Origin: Lewinellaceae bacterium
GTDB lineage: Bacteria; Bacteroidota; Bacteroidia; Chitinophagales; Saprospiraceae
Reading direction: 5' to 3'
Assembly: GCA_016708875.1 (NCBI GenBank)
Contig: JADJFA010000039.1
Location: 1 to 40,707 of the forward strand
Length of the DNA: 40,707 nt
Made by a program: the position numbers and the translations under genes. Below the pieces are notes generated by a model. The model was not told the DNA's origin and searched no databases. It saw only the letters and a program-made list of their open reading frames with translations. Positions 25,693 to 34,883 of this stretch are shown in pieces. How positions within the stretch are numbered: the first letter of the stretch is position 1; every line of letters starts with the position of its first letter.

Positions 25693-26535
25693 TTAATGTT
25701 TGGGCAGCATCTCTGAAGCCATCTGTTGCATCATTTTTACGGTAGAAGGCATGTCAAAGGGCTTTTTAAAAAAGTCGAGCAGCAGCGAATTAAAAAGTGC
25801 TGGTTTTTCACTTGAAACGAAGTGGGTGGTGCCAGGCAAGATGCAAAGTTGCGCATTGGGGATTGCCTGATAGATCTGCAGGGTGTGTGATTCACGGACG
25901 GCGTCGCGATCGCCCGCCATAACTAGCACAGGGGCTTTTATCGCTCCTAAGGCCGAGAATGGGATATGCGGATGGTCTGCCATGAGTTTAAAGTGTTTTT
26001 GCATCATGGTATCAGGCAGTTCAGGGTACATGTTGACTAGCTCGACCAATATAGGAAAAATGGCCGTGCTATCAGGCTGCAGGTTTGCTCCACTCGCCAA
26101 AATCTTTTTTACTTTTTTGGGGTACTGGTAGCCCATGATAAGTGCAATAATGCCCCCATCACTATGTCCCCAGATGTAACAGGAGTCGATCTTCAATTCG
26201 TTGAGCAGGGCATTCACGTCGGCTGCCATTTGTTCGTACGTCAGGTCGCTCGTGGCGCAACCACTTTTGCCATGACATCGGCTGTCTACGGCAATCACTT
26301 TGAAATGTTTGGCATATTCTGGTATTTGAGCACTTCGACTGCGGATTGAACCGCCGTTGCCATGCAACAGTAAGAGCGGCTGCCCGGAGCCATAAATTTC
26401 ATAATAAAGCTGGATGCCATTCACGTTGACAAAACCGCCAGCCGATGGGTTTTGGCCAATTTGGATGTTTTCCTGTGCAATAAGTGAAGGGAGGAAGGCA
26501 AGGAATAAGAAGAGTCTAAAAAACAGATTTTTCAT
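25693..26535 (-). CDS. Secreted alpha/beta hydrolase
   Basis: 280 residues. Signal peptide MKNLFFRLFLFLAFLPSLIA. Alpha/beta-hydrolase core: oxyanion HGNGGS (PLLLLHGNGGSIRSR), a strand KVIAVDSRCHGKSG, nucleophile elbow GHSDGG (Ser in IWGHSDGGIIAL), acid in VMAGDRDAVRES and catalytic His in LPGTTHFVSSEKPA. All three catalytic residues are present. The substrate is unknown; the export signal suggests a periplasmic or extracellular esterase/lipase-type role. It is transcribed divergently from an AraC-family regulator 75 bp away, which may control it. Confidence 0.95.
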   Translation of the reverse strand: MKNLFFRLFLFLAFLPSLIAQENIQIGQNPSAGGFVNVNGIQLYYEIYGSGQPLLLLHGNGGSIRSRSAQIPEYAKHFKVIAVDSRCHGKSGCATSDLTYEQMAADVNALLNELKIDSCYIWGHSDGGIIALIMGYQYPKKVKKILASGANLQPDSTAIFPILVELVNMYPELPDTMMQKHFKLMADHPHIPFSALGAIKAPVLVMAGDRDAVRESHTLQIYQAIPNAQLCILPGTTHFVSSEKPALFNSLLLDFFKKPFDMPSTVKMMQQMASEMLPKH

Positions 26536-26551
26536 GTGTGCAATTTTTGGG

Positions 26552-26559
26552 CAAAGTTA
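26552..26559 (-). promoter_or_regulatory. -7 element of hydrolase promoter (TAACTTTG)
   Basis: TAACTTTGC on the minus strand, 16 bp upstream of the hydrolase ATG, fits TAnnTTTG. The -33 element is not clear. It lies in the 75-bp divergent region shared with the AraC gene. Confidence 0.55.
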
Positions 26560-26610
26560 GCCGGGGCCATAAGGAGGGAGATTGTAAAAATTGGACAACT
26601 TTTTTGAATA

Positions 26611-27459
26611 GTGCCTGTCTATCTGTCCATGTTTGTTTCCCAACGTTACCTTCCTGTGCATCCCTTATTGCAAGACGTAGTAGAGTATTTTCAAATCGTG
26701 GAATCTGCTCCAATGTCCCTTGCTCGGTCTATTCCTAACACCAGAATCGACGGTTGGCTGCTACTGGAAGGTTCATTCGAGATTTGTTCTGATGTTTCGG
26801 GCCCCTATTTTCCCGTTCCGGTTGCCGGCATTGCTCCCATGCGCGACCTGCCCATTTTTTTCAGCACCATCGAAGGTTTTAGGGTGGTCAATTTCAAATG
26901 CTATCCCCATTTACTAAGCATGCCAGTGCTTGCACCTTTAAAATCAGCGGTGCAAGCCCTTGCTTTTGAGCAGATTTTTCCCAAAAGAAGTTGTAATCTT
27001 GCTGGAGGTATTGAAGGCGAGGAGTCCGGACGAGGAAAAATTATGGCAATAGAATCATTTTTGGCGGCCTGGCTGTTGTGCGATCCACCCGCAGACAATT
27101 GGTTGCAAAGCGTGTTGAACGCCATCAGAAAATCCGATGGCAGGGTGGAACATCTGGCCGCGTGCTCCTTCGTATCGGTGAAAACTTTTGAGCGACGTTT
27201 TCAACAACAGATAGGTATTAGTCCCAAGACTTTTTGCAAACTAGCGCGTTTTCAACAAATTGTAAAAGCCATTAATTGCACCAATCCTCAGCAGCCCGCT
27301 CAATCCCATTCCTGGAATGCCGGGTACTACGACCAATCGCATTTCATCAAAGATTGCCGCGCTATCACCGGACTTCCACCGCGCCGCTTATTCCGTCAAC
27401 TCCCTACGATGATAACAGACCTCATCCTGATGGATTCGCAGGGAATATTGGGTGTTTGA
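26611..27459 (+). CDS. AraC-family transcriptional regulator
   Basis: 282 residues (possible alternative start at 26629, MFVSQRYLPVHPLL). The N-terminal ~170 residues are a sensor region related to Bacteroidota DUF6597-type domains (PVHPLLQDVVEYFQIVES, FFSTIEGFRVVNFKCYP). The C-terminal HTH_18 has FVSVKTFERRFQQQIGISPK, FCKLARFQQIVKAIN and the second helix pair AGYYDQSHFIKDCRAITG. It is divergent from the secreted hydrolase and is the obvious candidate regulator for it. The frame is intact. Confidence 0.93.
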   Translation: MPVYLSMFVSQRYLPVHPLLQDVVEYFQIVESAPMSLARSIPNTRIDGWLLLEGSFEICSDVSGPYFPVPVAGIAPMRDLPIFFSTIEGFRVVNFKCYPHLLSMPVLAPLKSAVQALAFEQIFPKRSCNLAGGIEGEESGRGKIMAIESFLAAWLLCDPPADNWLQSVLNAIRKSDGRVEHLAACSFVSVKTFERRFQQQIGISPKTFCKLARFQQIVKAINCTNPQQPAQSHSWNAGYYDQSHFIKDCRAITGLPPRRLFRQLPTMITDLILMDSQGILGV

Positions 27460-27501
27460 GCAACATTCGATTCATGGGGCCATACCTAGTGATCGGCTCC
27501 T

Positions 27502-27519
27502 TCCTGCGGCGCGGCAGGA
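27502..27519. terminator. Small hairpin between convergent genes
   Basis: Perfect 6-bp stem tcctgc - ggcgcg - gcagga between the AraC stop (27459) and the reconstructed LytTR gene stop (27528). GC-rich, no T tract; weak terminator candidate. Confidence 0.3.
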
Positions 27520-27527
27520 TAAACCAA

Positions 27528-28452
27528 TTACCCACTTAGCCTTTCCCGCAATTCTTTCAACCTTACCCGTTGCATCACAAATTCCGTTTTGTCGTCCGTG
27601 AGGCGCAGGGATGTATTTGTCGTTTTCCCAGAAGGAGTAATTTTTAAGAAAAGCGAGGTTTATGATTATTCGCCCGATTGACCCTAAAAATTGTGCAGGA
27701 TCCAGTTCTACCTCCGTTTTCACCCAAGGTTTTTCGGATGTTGTAAGTTTGAACAAGGGAAAATGCGCGGTAGTTTTTCTCCTCTACCTCAAACCATAAC
27801 ACATCGCGAACCGCAAGCAGGGTTTCGCCTTCCTCGTCGCGGACCTCTACGGTCTTCAGGAAACGATCTCCCGCTGTACCTTCCTGGGGCTTCACCAAGC
27901 GCGCAAACCGCGCTCTTTGCCAATCATTATAATCCAGAAACAAGTTGATATTCAGCACCATATAGCCAAAAATCAAAAAAGGCAACAGGTAATTGACGTA
28001 CATCCGAGCCGTGAAAAAATACTCCGGGAAATAACTCGCCCAGCTGTAGTCGGGGTAAAAAACCGCCAGATAACGCAGCCCATTCGTGATGGGGCCAAAC
28101 ACCAAAATAGAGCCCAGTACAAAGGGCAAAAACCGCATTTGATGCCCCAACACCCCACTCAATGTGAGCTTGAACTGATCCATTCCGGTCAATCGGACAT
28201 ATTGCGCGGCAAGGCGCATAAAAATGAATACCGACACCAGTTCAAACAGGACATAGTAGCCCAGGAGTGCGCGCAGGTACTCCCAAATCTGGCCTTTTAG
28301 CAGTGGCCCCAACTCGCCAAAACCCGGCCTTTGCAGCGTGAAAAACTGGTAAAGCAATACACCCACCAAGGTAAACCACAACCAGCGCCAGCCCTTGGCG
28401 AGGCGGAAGCTGAGCGGGATCGTTTCTGATTTTGTTGAGCGTTTTCCAACAT
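27528..28452 (-). CDS. Membrane-bound LytTR-family DNA-binding regulator (several frame breaks)
   Basis: The body (28381-27720) has about four TM segments (FTLVGVLLYQFFTL, YLRALLGYYVLFELVSVFIF, MRFLPFVLGSILVFGPIT, YVNYLLPFLIFGYMVLNINL), then a LytTR domain beginning KTVEVRDEEGETLLAVRDVL. Its C-terminal half jumps frames at short homopolymers: KTEVELDPAQF, FRVNRA, IIINLAFLKNYSFWENDKYI, LRLTDDKTEFVMQRVRLKEL, ending RERLSG-stop at 27528. Together these rebuild a normal LytTR domain (strand-rich, RVNRA-I-NL motif). The N-terminus is also out of frame; a likely start is 28452 (MLENAQQ ... SETIPLSFRLAKGW). LytTR proteins bind DNA direct repeats; the target is unknown. Confidence 0.75.
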
Positions 28453-28673
28453 TGCAGCGGCGAAGGTAGCGTTAGGCCGACCGTATTTCAGTCAGCGAAA
28501 ATCGTATTTCAGGCAAAATCGCCACGAGTCGCTCCATGTTTCACTGCCGAAAAACCTTGGCTCGCGCTCCAACCCTTGTCTCCTACCCTACCCTCGCTTC
28601 ACCTTTGCCCAGTGTTGATTGCAAATCGGCACACCACTACAATCATTTATCATTCATCACTTACCACTTAAAA

Positions 28674-30294
28674 ATGAATCTGCTGAAATTCGTCCTTATC
28701 GTCCTCGCCGCCATATTGGCCCCCTCCAGCTTTTTTTCCGCTCGCCGCTCAAAGCCCCGTTGAAGCATTGGGCGGCAAATGGAACATAACCTTACGCCAC
28801 CTTGAGCTTGGAGAAATGCGTAGCACACTCGATTTCCGGTTCTCCAATGAAAAGAATTTCAAGGCTAGTTCGCACCGAAAAGCCGTCAAAAACCTGATTG
28901 GCGGATTCAAGGCGGGCACGGCAAAATGGTTTTCTCAAAAACCTATGCTCATCAGCGGTGCATTTCTCAATCTCAGCGAAGGGAAGGCGACCATGTCCAA
29001 TGGCAAAGTGGTTTTTACCGGAACGCTCGATATCGTCGTCACCCCAGCATTTCAATGCAATGGAACCCTGGAAAATGGTCGGCTCCTCATACCACTTCTG
29101 AATTCAAAGGGGAAAAACGTCGGCGTGATCGAAGGCGTTCGCGCCAATTCTCCTGCCCCCATTGACGAATACTCTATTATTATAATGGACTTGTTGGCGA
29201 CCTACGAAAAAAGGATTTATGACCGCAGGGTGCTTGAAACAAAACAATGGAAGACGTTTGCTAAAAAAATGACCGAAGCTGGCCAAAATGCAAAAGACGA
29301 CCTCGACCTCGTTTTTGCGTTTTTCACACACTCGAAAAATCTTCCCTTTACCCACAAGTCCCTCTTCCGTGCGGAGCGCCCCAATGCCGGTGCTGCACAA
29401 ATAAAGCAACGGTTCGCGTTCCGTTCCGGCCAGGTTTCACTCGAAGAAAAAACGCCTGAAACCGTGGTGTTGCGTATTAAATCTTTTCATTGCCCGGGCC
29501 GCGATGTGGACAGCGTTATGCAAATCGTACTGGCAAAAAACTATCAAAACCTCATCGTTGATATTCGTGGCAACAGCGGCGGCTCGCTTGAAGGCGGCAT
29601 GACCCTCGCCCAATACCTCGTGCCAGAGGAAACCCCTACTGGCGTGTACCTCACCCAAAAATGGTTCAACGAACACCCGGCTCCGCCCACCGCTTCTGAA
29701 CTGGCAACCATGCCCGATTTTACAAAAGCCGATGTGTTGGAATTCCTGGAAACGCTTGACGAACAAGGATTTGTGGTGCTGAAAGCCCGGCCTGGGCCGC
29801 AACGATTCACGGGAAAAGTCTTCCTGCTCACCGACGGCCGTTCGGCCAGTGCCTGCGAGCCACTTGCCTGGAATTTGAAAAACTCGGGGCGTGTCACGAT
29901 GGTGGGAGAGGCAACCGCCGGAGCCATGCTGAGTGCCTCAAGCTACCCGCTCCGCAGTGGTTTCACCGCCGTGATCCCGAACGCCGATTATTACACGCCA
30001 GATGGCAATCGCTTAGACAAAGTGGGCGTGCAGCCGAACATCAAAGTGAAAGGGGAGGATGCCTTGGATTACTTGTTGGAGCGTTTGGAAAAGGGGACAA
30101 GTTTACGCGACAAGTTTCGCGACAAGTTTCATATGCAAGTTGACTTAGGGTCGTTCAGACTGCAGAGTGAGCTCACTTTAAAGGAGATATCCGAAAGAGT
30201 GCATAATTCATTGAAAAGCAAGCAATTATGCACTCTTTCGGATATGCTCCCCTTTAGGGGCTGGGGGGCCGCCTGGCAGTTGACAGATTTTTGA
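28674..30294 (+). CDS. S41-family (C-terminal processing-type) peptidase, secreted (frame break)
   Basis: The signal peptide MNLLKFVLIVLAAILAPSS (28674) and the body are offset by one base at the T7 run (28731-28737). Joined, it reads SSFFPLAAQSPVEALGGKWN. About 540 residues. The N-terminal ~190 residues are a beta-rich domain of unknown type. The S41 core has LIVDIRGNSGGSLEGGMTLA, then FLLTDGRSASACEPLAWNLK (catalytic Ser in GRSASACE) and VTMVGEATAGAMLSASSYPL, with the C-terminal DGNRLDKVGVQPNIKV. No PDZ domain is obvious. The final ~35 residues are encoded by a perfect hairpin repeat (30187-30245), so the natural C-terminus may have been replaced. Confidence 0.87.
30187..30245. repeat. Perfect 22-bp inverted repeat inside the S41 gene end
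   Basis: Arms atatccgaaagagtgcataatt written as atatccgaaagagtgcat+aatt (30187-30208) and its exact complement (30224-30245), 15-nt loop. Extended, flanking ggag/ctcc also pair with one bulge. It lies within the coding frame, 49 bp before the stop. Confidence 0.9.
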
Positions 30295-30385
30295 ACAGTC
30301 TCGGTATTTGTGACCCTTATCTTCGTCCCACTATCAAGGTACTATCCCTCTCCCAACCTCAACTCATCCAACAAACTCAAAAGTC

Positions 30386-31895
30386 ATGAAAAAAACACCT
30401 TGCATAATTCTATTCCTATTGCTGTCATTCGGGTTGTCTGCCGCCACACACCACGTCGGCAACGGTCAAACCTATGCCAATTTGAGCGCCGCTGTTGCCA
30501 TCACACAACCGGGAGATACCATTATAATCCATGGGGGCACTTATGCTGGCGGTCTGACAATCAATAATTTAAAAGGAACTGCCAATCAATGGATCACCAT
30601 CCGAAATGCTGTAGGAGAGACCGTTGTTTTTGAAGGCGGCGGCAATGCCATCCAATTCGTGGAGCCAGCGTATCTGCACATCATTGGGCTGATTTTTCAG
30701 CACCAGACGGGCAATGGCGTGAACACCGACGATGGCGGTACGTATGACACGCCGGCGCACCATGTTGTTTTTGAAAATTGTGTGTTCCGCGACATGTCGG
30801 CCAGTGGCAACAACGATCTGCTGAAACTCTCTGGCCTCGACTACTTCGAGATACGCAACTGCGAATTTCGCAATGGCGCAACTGGCGGCAGCGGCATTGA
30901 TATGGTAGGCTGCCATCACGGCATCATTCAAGGCAATTTCTTCGAGAATCTTGGATCAAACTCCATCCAATGCAAAGGCGGAACCGAACATGTGCGTATC
31001 GAAGGCAATTTTTTTCGCAATGGCGGGCAACGCACCCTAAACATCGGCGGAAGCACCGGTTTGCAGTTTTTCCGACCGGATACCGCGCATTTTGAAGCTG
31101 CACGTATTCAAGTGTATTCCAACATCATTGTTGGTTCCGGCGCCTTAATCGCCTATGTAGGCGGGGGTGGAGGTGGAAGTAGTCAACAATACGATTTATC
31201 AGCCGCAAAACTGGGTGATTCGCATCCTTCAGGAAACGGTGGACCCCAGCCGTTTTCTCGAATGCGGCGACAACTCCTTTCGCAACAACATCGTTTTTCT
31301 GGGCAACAATCTCTCCACCGAAACCAATATTGGCCCCAATACGCGCCCGGAGAGTTTTGTTTTTTCCAACAACCTTTGGTATAATGTTGACGACCCCAAC
31401 TGGAGCGGGCCGTCCATCCCAGTGCCAGATTTGAACCAAATCCTCAACGCAAATCCCTTGTTTTTCAACCCCGCCAACGACGATTTTTCCATTCCAACCA
31501 ACAGTCCGGCGGCTGGGGCGGGAGTTGCGTTAAACGAACCTATGTTCGATTTTTTGGGAAACGGTTTTGCCAACCCACCTTCCATTGGCGCCGTGGAGGC
31601 AAGCCCTGTTTCCGCATTGGAGGAACACTTTGAAGGGATGCTCCAACACTTGAAATTTTTCCCCAATCCAGCTTACAGCCATTTGTGGGTCCAATACGAA
31701 AGCCGGTTTACGGCAATTCCTGCATTTGAACTGTTTGATTTACAAGGCCGTAGGGTCGCAATTTTGCTGGCTGCTGAGCAGGTATCGGGTTTACAGCGTT
31801 TGAGGCTGCCCTTGAATCTTGCAAAAGGCATGTATTTTTTGAAGATAACTCTGTCAGGGAAAGAGGTGGCTGTGCAAAAAATATTTGTCCAGTGA
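30386..31895 (+). CDS. Right-handed beta-helix secreted protein with T9SS sorting domain (frame break)
   Basis: Signal peptide MKKTPCIILFLLLSFGLSAA. Residues ~20-330 have the parallel beta-helix repeats of pectate-lyase-like proteins: TYANLSAAVAITQPGDTIII, HVVFENCVFRDMSASGNNDL, YFEIRNCEFRNGATGGSGID, RIEGNFFRNGG. The frame breaks at the GGGGG run at 31162-31166 and resumes as VEVEVVNNTIYQPQNWVIRI. The joined protein is ~502 residues. The C-terminus is a T9SS type A domain (FFPNPAYSHLWVQY ... KGMYFLKITLSGKEV). It likely binds or cleaves polysaccharide at the cell surface; catalytic residues are not clear. Confidence 0.87.
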
Positions 31896-31915
31896 ACATT
31901 TGCCCAAAGTCGAAG

Positions 31916-31923
31916 TACTTTTG
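31916..31923 (+). promoter_or_regulatory. Bacteroidota-type -7 element (TACTTTTG)
   Basis: TACTTTTGCGCC, 23 bp before the ATG at 31946, matches TAnnTTTG and is identical to the box at 7176. No correctly spaced -33 TTTG. Confidence 0.5.
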
Positions 31924-31945
31924 CGCCCTTACTAAAATTTAAAAC

Positions 31946-32505
31946 ATGAAATTTCTATCCATCCTTTCCATCGCTGCACTTTGTGCCATAAGCGTTTTCT
32001 CCGCATGCGGCGGCGACAGCGCTGCTTCCAAAGACGCCTCTACTGAAACCACTGGCGACCAAGCACCTCCTGCCGACCCTATGGCGAATTTCCCTAATCC
32101 AAATGGAGCAGCTACCCCCCCCGCAGAACCTGCACAAAATGCGGCTGGGCTCTGGCACTTTACCTGTCCAAAGGGCTGCAAGGGCGGTGGGGGTTCAGCA
32201 GTGCCCTGCGCAACTTGCGGCACTACGCTCACACATAGCCAGTCTTACCACGGCCCAGCGGGTGCTCCGCCTCCTGGTAATCCAGCCGCGCGGCCCCAGC
32301 TACACCGGGCGCTCCAGGTGCTCCAGGTGCTCCAGGTGCTTCAACGGTTACAATGCCCGCTCCTACAAAGAACGAGCCACCACAGAATGCAGCTGGTGTA
32401 TGGCATTATACCTGTCCTGGCGGCTGCGCAGGTGGCGGCGGATCGGCTGTTGCATGCGGCAAGTGCGGCAAAATGCTGGAACACAACAAGGGTTACCACC
32501 AATAA
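31946..32505 (+). CDS. Lipoprotein with duplicated Cys-rich (metal-binding-like) module (frame break)
   Basis: Lipoprotein signal MKFLSILSIAALCAISVFSAC. After an acidic/Pro-rich spacer come two copies of one module: NAAGLWHFTCPKGCKGGGGS + AVPCATCGTTLTHSQSYH, and NAAGVWHYTCPGGCAGGGGS + AVACGKCGKMLEHNKGYH. Each has Cys-x3-Cys and Cys-x2-Cys plus a trailing His-containing motif. They are joined by a collagen-like linker (GAPGAPGAPGAS). The frame breaks near 32288-32294 (gcgcgg repeat); corrected, the protein ends at 32505 with ~186 residues. The module resembles heavy-metal-binding domains with CP...CPKCGM..L; zinc or copper binding at the membrane surface is a plausible inference. Confidence 0.8.
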
Positions 32506-32538
32506 GGGCGTAACACGGGTCGTTCCGTGATTTAAAAT

Positions 32539-32685
32539 TAAACAGCAAAACCGCAAAACAGGAGAACAGGAAAATATAAAACTAAGAGGCGCATGATCTC
32601 AAAAAGGGTAGAATTTGGCCCTCTTCGGATCATAGTGTACAGTTTTATATTTTCCTGTTCTCCGGTTTTGCGGTTTTGCTGTTTA
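32539..32685. repeat. Long 45-bp-arm hairpin between convergent genes
   Basis: Left arm 32539-32583 (taaacagcaaaaccgcaaaa ... aggaaaatataaaact); right arm 32641-32685. The arms pair over 45 bp with one mismatch (aaacaggag versus aaaccggag). The 57-bp loop has its own gatc-containing short palindrome. The left arm contains near-tandem units (cagcaaaac/cgcaaaac, aggagaac/agg). It probably serves as terminator for both flanking genes. Confidence 0.92.
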
Positions 32686-32727
32686 TTGCCTCTTGGACAG
32701 CTTGCGGCCATTCTGAAAAAAATAGCC

Positions 32728-33840
32728 TCAGTTTTTGAGAAACCTGAAGAAACCAGCCTTTCCCCCCGCCCAAATTTTCAAGAAATAAATCCCATTGGGT
32801 ATTCCTTCCACGCTCATTGAATTGACACTTGTGAGCCCCTCCAGCATCAATCGGCCGTTGGTATCGAAAATCGCGTATTCGTATTCCGTCAATTTTTCTG
32901 TTGAAAAAAGCCGTATAAAATTGCTCGCCGGGTTGGGAAAAACATGGGCAGAAAGCAGTGCTGAGTCAGGCTCATTCGCCCCGGTACTGTAAGGTTGACC
33001 TACATACACCATCCAGTAATTATTGGCTGAAATCTGCACCACACTGGGGTCGCCGCCTTGGATATTGGTGTTCACGAAGCCATTCCACACCCCGCCATTG
33101 GCAGTTGCATTGTACCAAATGGATGGCCCGCTTCCGTAAAAACGCAGTTCCGTTTCGTTGTTTATCATCAGGTTCCCCGTCCAATTGTGCTGATTGTCAG
33201 AAGGGATATTCGGTACCGGAGAGAAATTCAACCCGTCAGGAGAAACGTAGTGGTAGGCGCCATCCTGTGGCGCACCGATGGGCGCAGTATAATGCCAGCC
33301 TCCATTGAAATAAATGACCGCCGGGTCAATCAAGGGCTTGGTAAGGTGATCTACCCGGGCATTGGGTTCGTATGTGTAATGAATGCCATCGTAGCTTTTG
33401 GCAGAGTAACAGTTTACAATTTGGCTCAAGCCTCCCATAGGCAACCCATCGCTGGAAGAGAAATAAATACGCAAACTATCGCCAGCAAACACCGTTAGCG
33501 TCGGATCAAAAGGACGCTGGTAATTGGCGGGCAGACCGCTCACCACAATGGGCGTGGGCTGCGTCCAGTTTTGGCCTGCATCATAAGAGAATTTGACGGC
33601 CACACGATCCCAGCTCGGGGTGTTTTGCGGAAGCCGGAACCACTGAAACGCGCATATCAACGTATCGCCTTTCCAACGGATAACTGAGGGCACCCCGGAG
33701 GAATCCTGAAAAATCGAGTTCGGTCCAAAATGGATACCATCGCTGGACCAGGCCATGCGCAGGGGGCTTTCCCAAGGGTAGGATTGGGCATTGGCAGTAA
33801 GGGAAATAAGGAGTGAAGCAAAGAGGAGAAGTTTACTCAT
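32728..33840 (-). CDS. Five-bladed-propeller (GH43/sialidase-like) secreted protein with T9SS sorting domain
   Basis: About 370 residues, starting MSKLLLFASLLISLTANA (an ATG two codons earlier is also possible). Five blade-like repeats: RMAWSSDGIHFGP, PFDPTLTVFAGDSLRIYFSS, KPLIDPAVIYFNGGWHYTAP, NLMINNETELRFYGSG, and GGDPSVVQISANNYWMVYVG. The repeated (F/L/G)-DP- motif at blade starts is typical of arabinanase/invertase-fold proteins. The C-terminus is a T9SS sorting domain (VFPNPASNFIRLFS ... NGIYFLKIWAGGKAGFF). It is probably a cell-surface carbohydrate-active protein; catalytic residues cannot be assigned with confidence. Confidence 0.9.
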   Translation of the reverse strand: MSKLLLFASLLISLTANAQSYPWESPLRMAWSSDGIHFGPNSIFQDSSGVPSVIRWKGDTLICAFQWFRLPQNTPSWDRVAVKFSYDAGQNWTQPTPIVVSGLPANYQRPFDPTLTVFAGDSLRIYFSSSDGLPMGGLSQIVNCYSAKSYDGIHYTYEPNARVDHLTKPLIDPAVIYFNGGWHYTAPIGAPQDGAYHYVSPDGLNFSPVPNIPSDNQHNWTGNLMINNETELRFYGSGPSIWYNATANGGVWNGFVNTNIQGGDPSVVQISANNYWMVYVGQPYSTGANEPDSALLSAHVFPNPASNFIRLFSTEKLTEYEYAIFDTNGRLMLEGLTSVNSMSVEGIPNGIYFLKIWAGGKAGFFRFLKN

Positions 33841-33925
33841 AAACAATTTGATTAAGTCACAAGAAAATACAGAATTACCTTACATCGGCTTATTCACGCC
33901 AAACTTCGCATTATCCTGGATAATT

Positions 33926-33954
33926 TTCGGTATTTTGCAGTAGATATTGAACCA
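33926..33954 (+). promoter_or_regulatory. Duplicated 29-bp promoter-like segment, copy 1
   Basis: Contains TATTTTGCAGTAGATATTGA. It matches the segment at 34842-34870 in 27 of 29 positions. Contains TTTGC as in Bacteroidota -7 boxes. It ends 19-25 bp before the start of the secreted-protein gene at 33974/33980. Confidence 0.6.
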
Positions 33955-33973
33955 CTGAAGCCTCTGGGTATTT

Positions 33974-34807
33974 TTGAATATGAAGCAAATTCCCATACTG
34001 TTACTTTTTTCAATCACCTTGCCATCCTTTTGCACCGCGCAGAAGGAATTAGTACTATTCGAATCGCAAATATGTTTGGATTCCAGCGATATGATTGTCC
34101 AGCTTGGAGATTCATTGTACGCTTATAGTTTTGAAAACGATCTATACAGGCCCCTGGGAGAAATCCTACATGGAATATCAAGTTCTTTCGATATCAGGCT
34201 GGAACCCATACCAGTTATTGTGTCACAAGCCAGTTTTGATAGTGTGTACATCAATGATGGAACTGGTTGGACATTCACAACGCACCATGCAAACAACAAT
34301 CATGAATTGGGCCACACTGCAGCTGGGAGAAAAACGGCCTATTTTATGGCAGAAGGCCTCTGGTTTTACAATGGTATTTCAAATCCCGTTTTAATCCGAC
34401 CCGTTATAAACAGCACCGTAGCAGATCTGGTAGTAGATGAAAATGAGCGTGCCTGGGTTTTAACTGGTAAAAATTTCCCGATTGCAGATACATTAAAATT
34501 AATAGATAGTACTGGCGCAATTATTTGCCATTTTCCATTTGATAACCCGATAAACACCTATAATGGGTATGGGATGTTTATTAAAAACGGAAAGATCTAT
34601 GTCGGTTTTGGTCCGTATAATCCGAATTTTCCCAACTCCATTGTCCCTTTGGTTTTTGAAACAACCAAGGTCCACTTTGGCGCCGCCATCCCCTATCAAC
34701 CGAATCCCGGAATAGATTTGGGCTCTTGCTCCAAATGGGTTGATTATCCTCGCTGCGTTATAGTTTTAGTTGGTCAAAATGGAGAGCTGAGGTACTGTTG
34801 GAAGTGA
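33974..34807 (+). CDS. Secreted protein of unknown function
   Basis: 277 residues (or 275 from MKQIPILLLF at 33980). Signal peptide through FSITLPSFCTA, cleavage near residue 22. The mature part is beta-rich, with repeats that recall a propeller: LYAYSFENDLYRPLGEIL, KTAYFMAEGLWFYNGISN, NERAWVLTGKNFPIADTL, YGMFIKNGKIYVGFG. No family recognised. Cys residues near the C-terminus (GSCSKW, YPRCVI, RYCWK) may form disulfides. There is no sorting domain. It is transcribed from a 29-bp upstream segment that also precedes the next gene. Confidence 0.85.
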   Translation: MNMKQIPILLLFSITLPSFCTAQKELVLFESQICLDSSDMIVQLGDSLYAYSFENDLYRPLGEILHGISSSFDIRLEPIPVIVSQASFDSVYINDGTGWTFTTHHANNNHELGHTAAGRKTAYFMAEGLWFYNGISNPVLIRPVINSTVADLVVDENERAWVLTGKNFPIADTLKLIDSTGAIICHFPFDNPINTYNGYGMFIKNGKIYVGFGPYNPNFPNSIVPLVFETTKVHFGAAIPYQPNPGIDLGSCSKWVDYPRCVIVLVGQNGELRYCWK

Positions 34808-34841
34808 ATTCGTCCAGATGCTTTCGCGCCCTCAAAAAAAA

Positions 34842-34870
34842 TTCGGTCTTTTGCAGTAGATTTTGAACCA
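34842..34870 (+). promoter_or_regulatory. Duplicated 29-bp promoter-like segment, copy 2
   Basis: Contains TCTTTTGCAGTAGATTTTGA, two mismatches to 33926-33954. It ends 13 bp before the transporter start at 34884. Confidence 0.6.
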
Positions 34871-34883
34871 ATTCCCTCTACGC

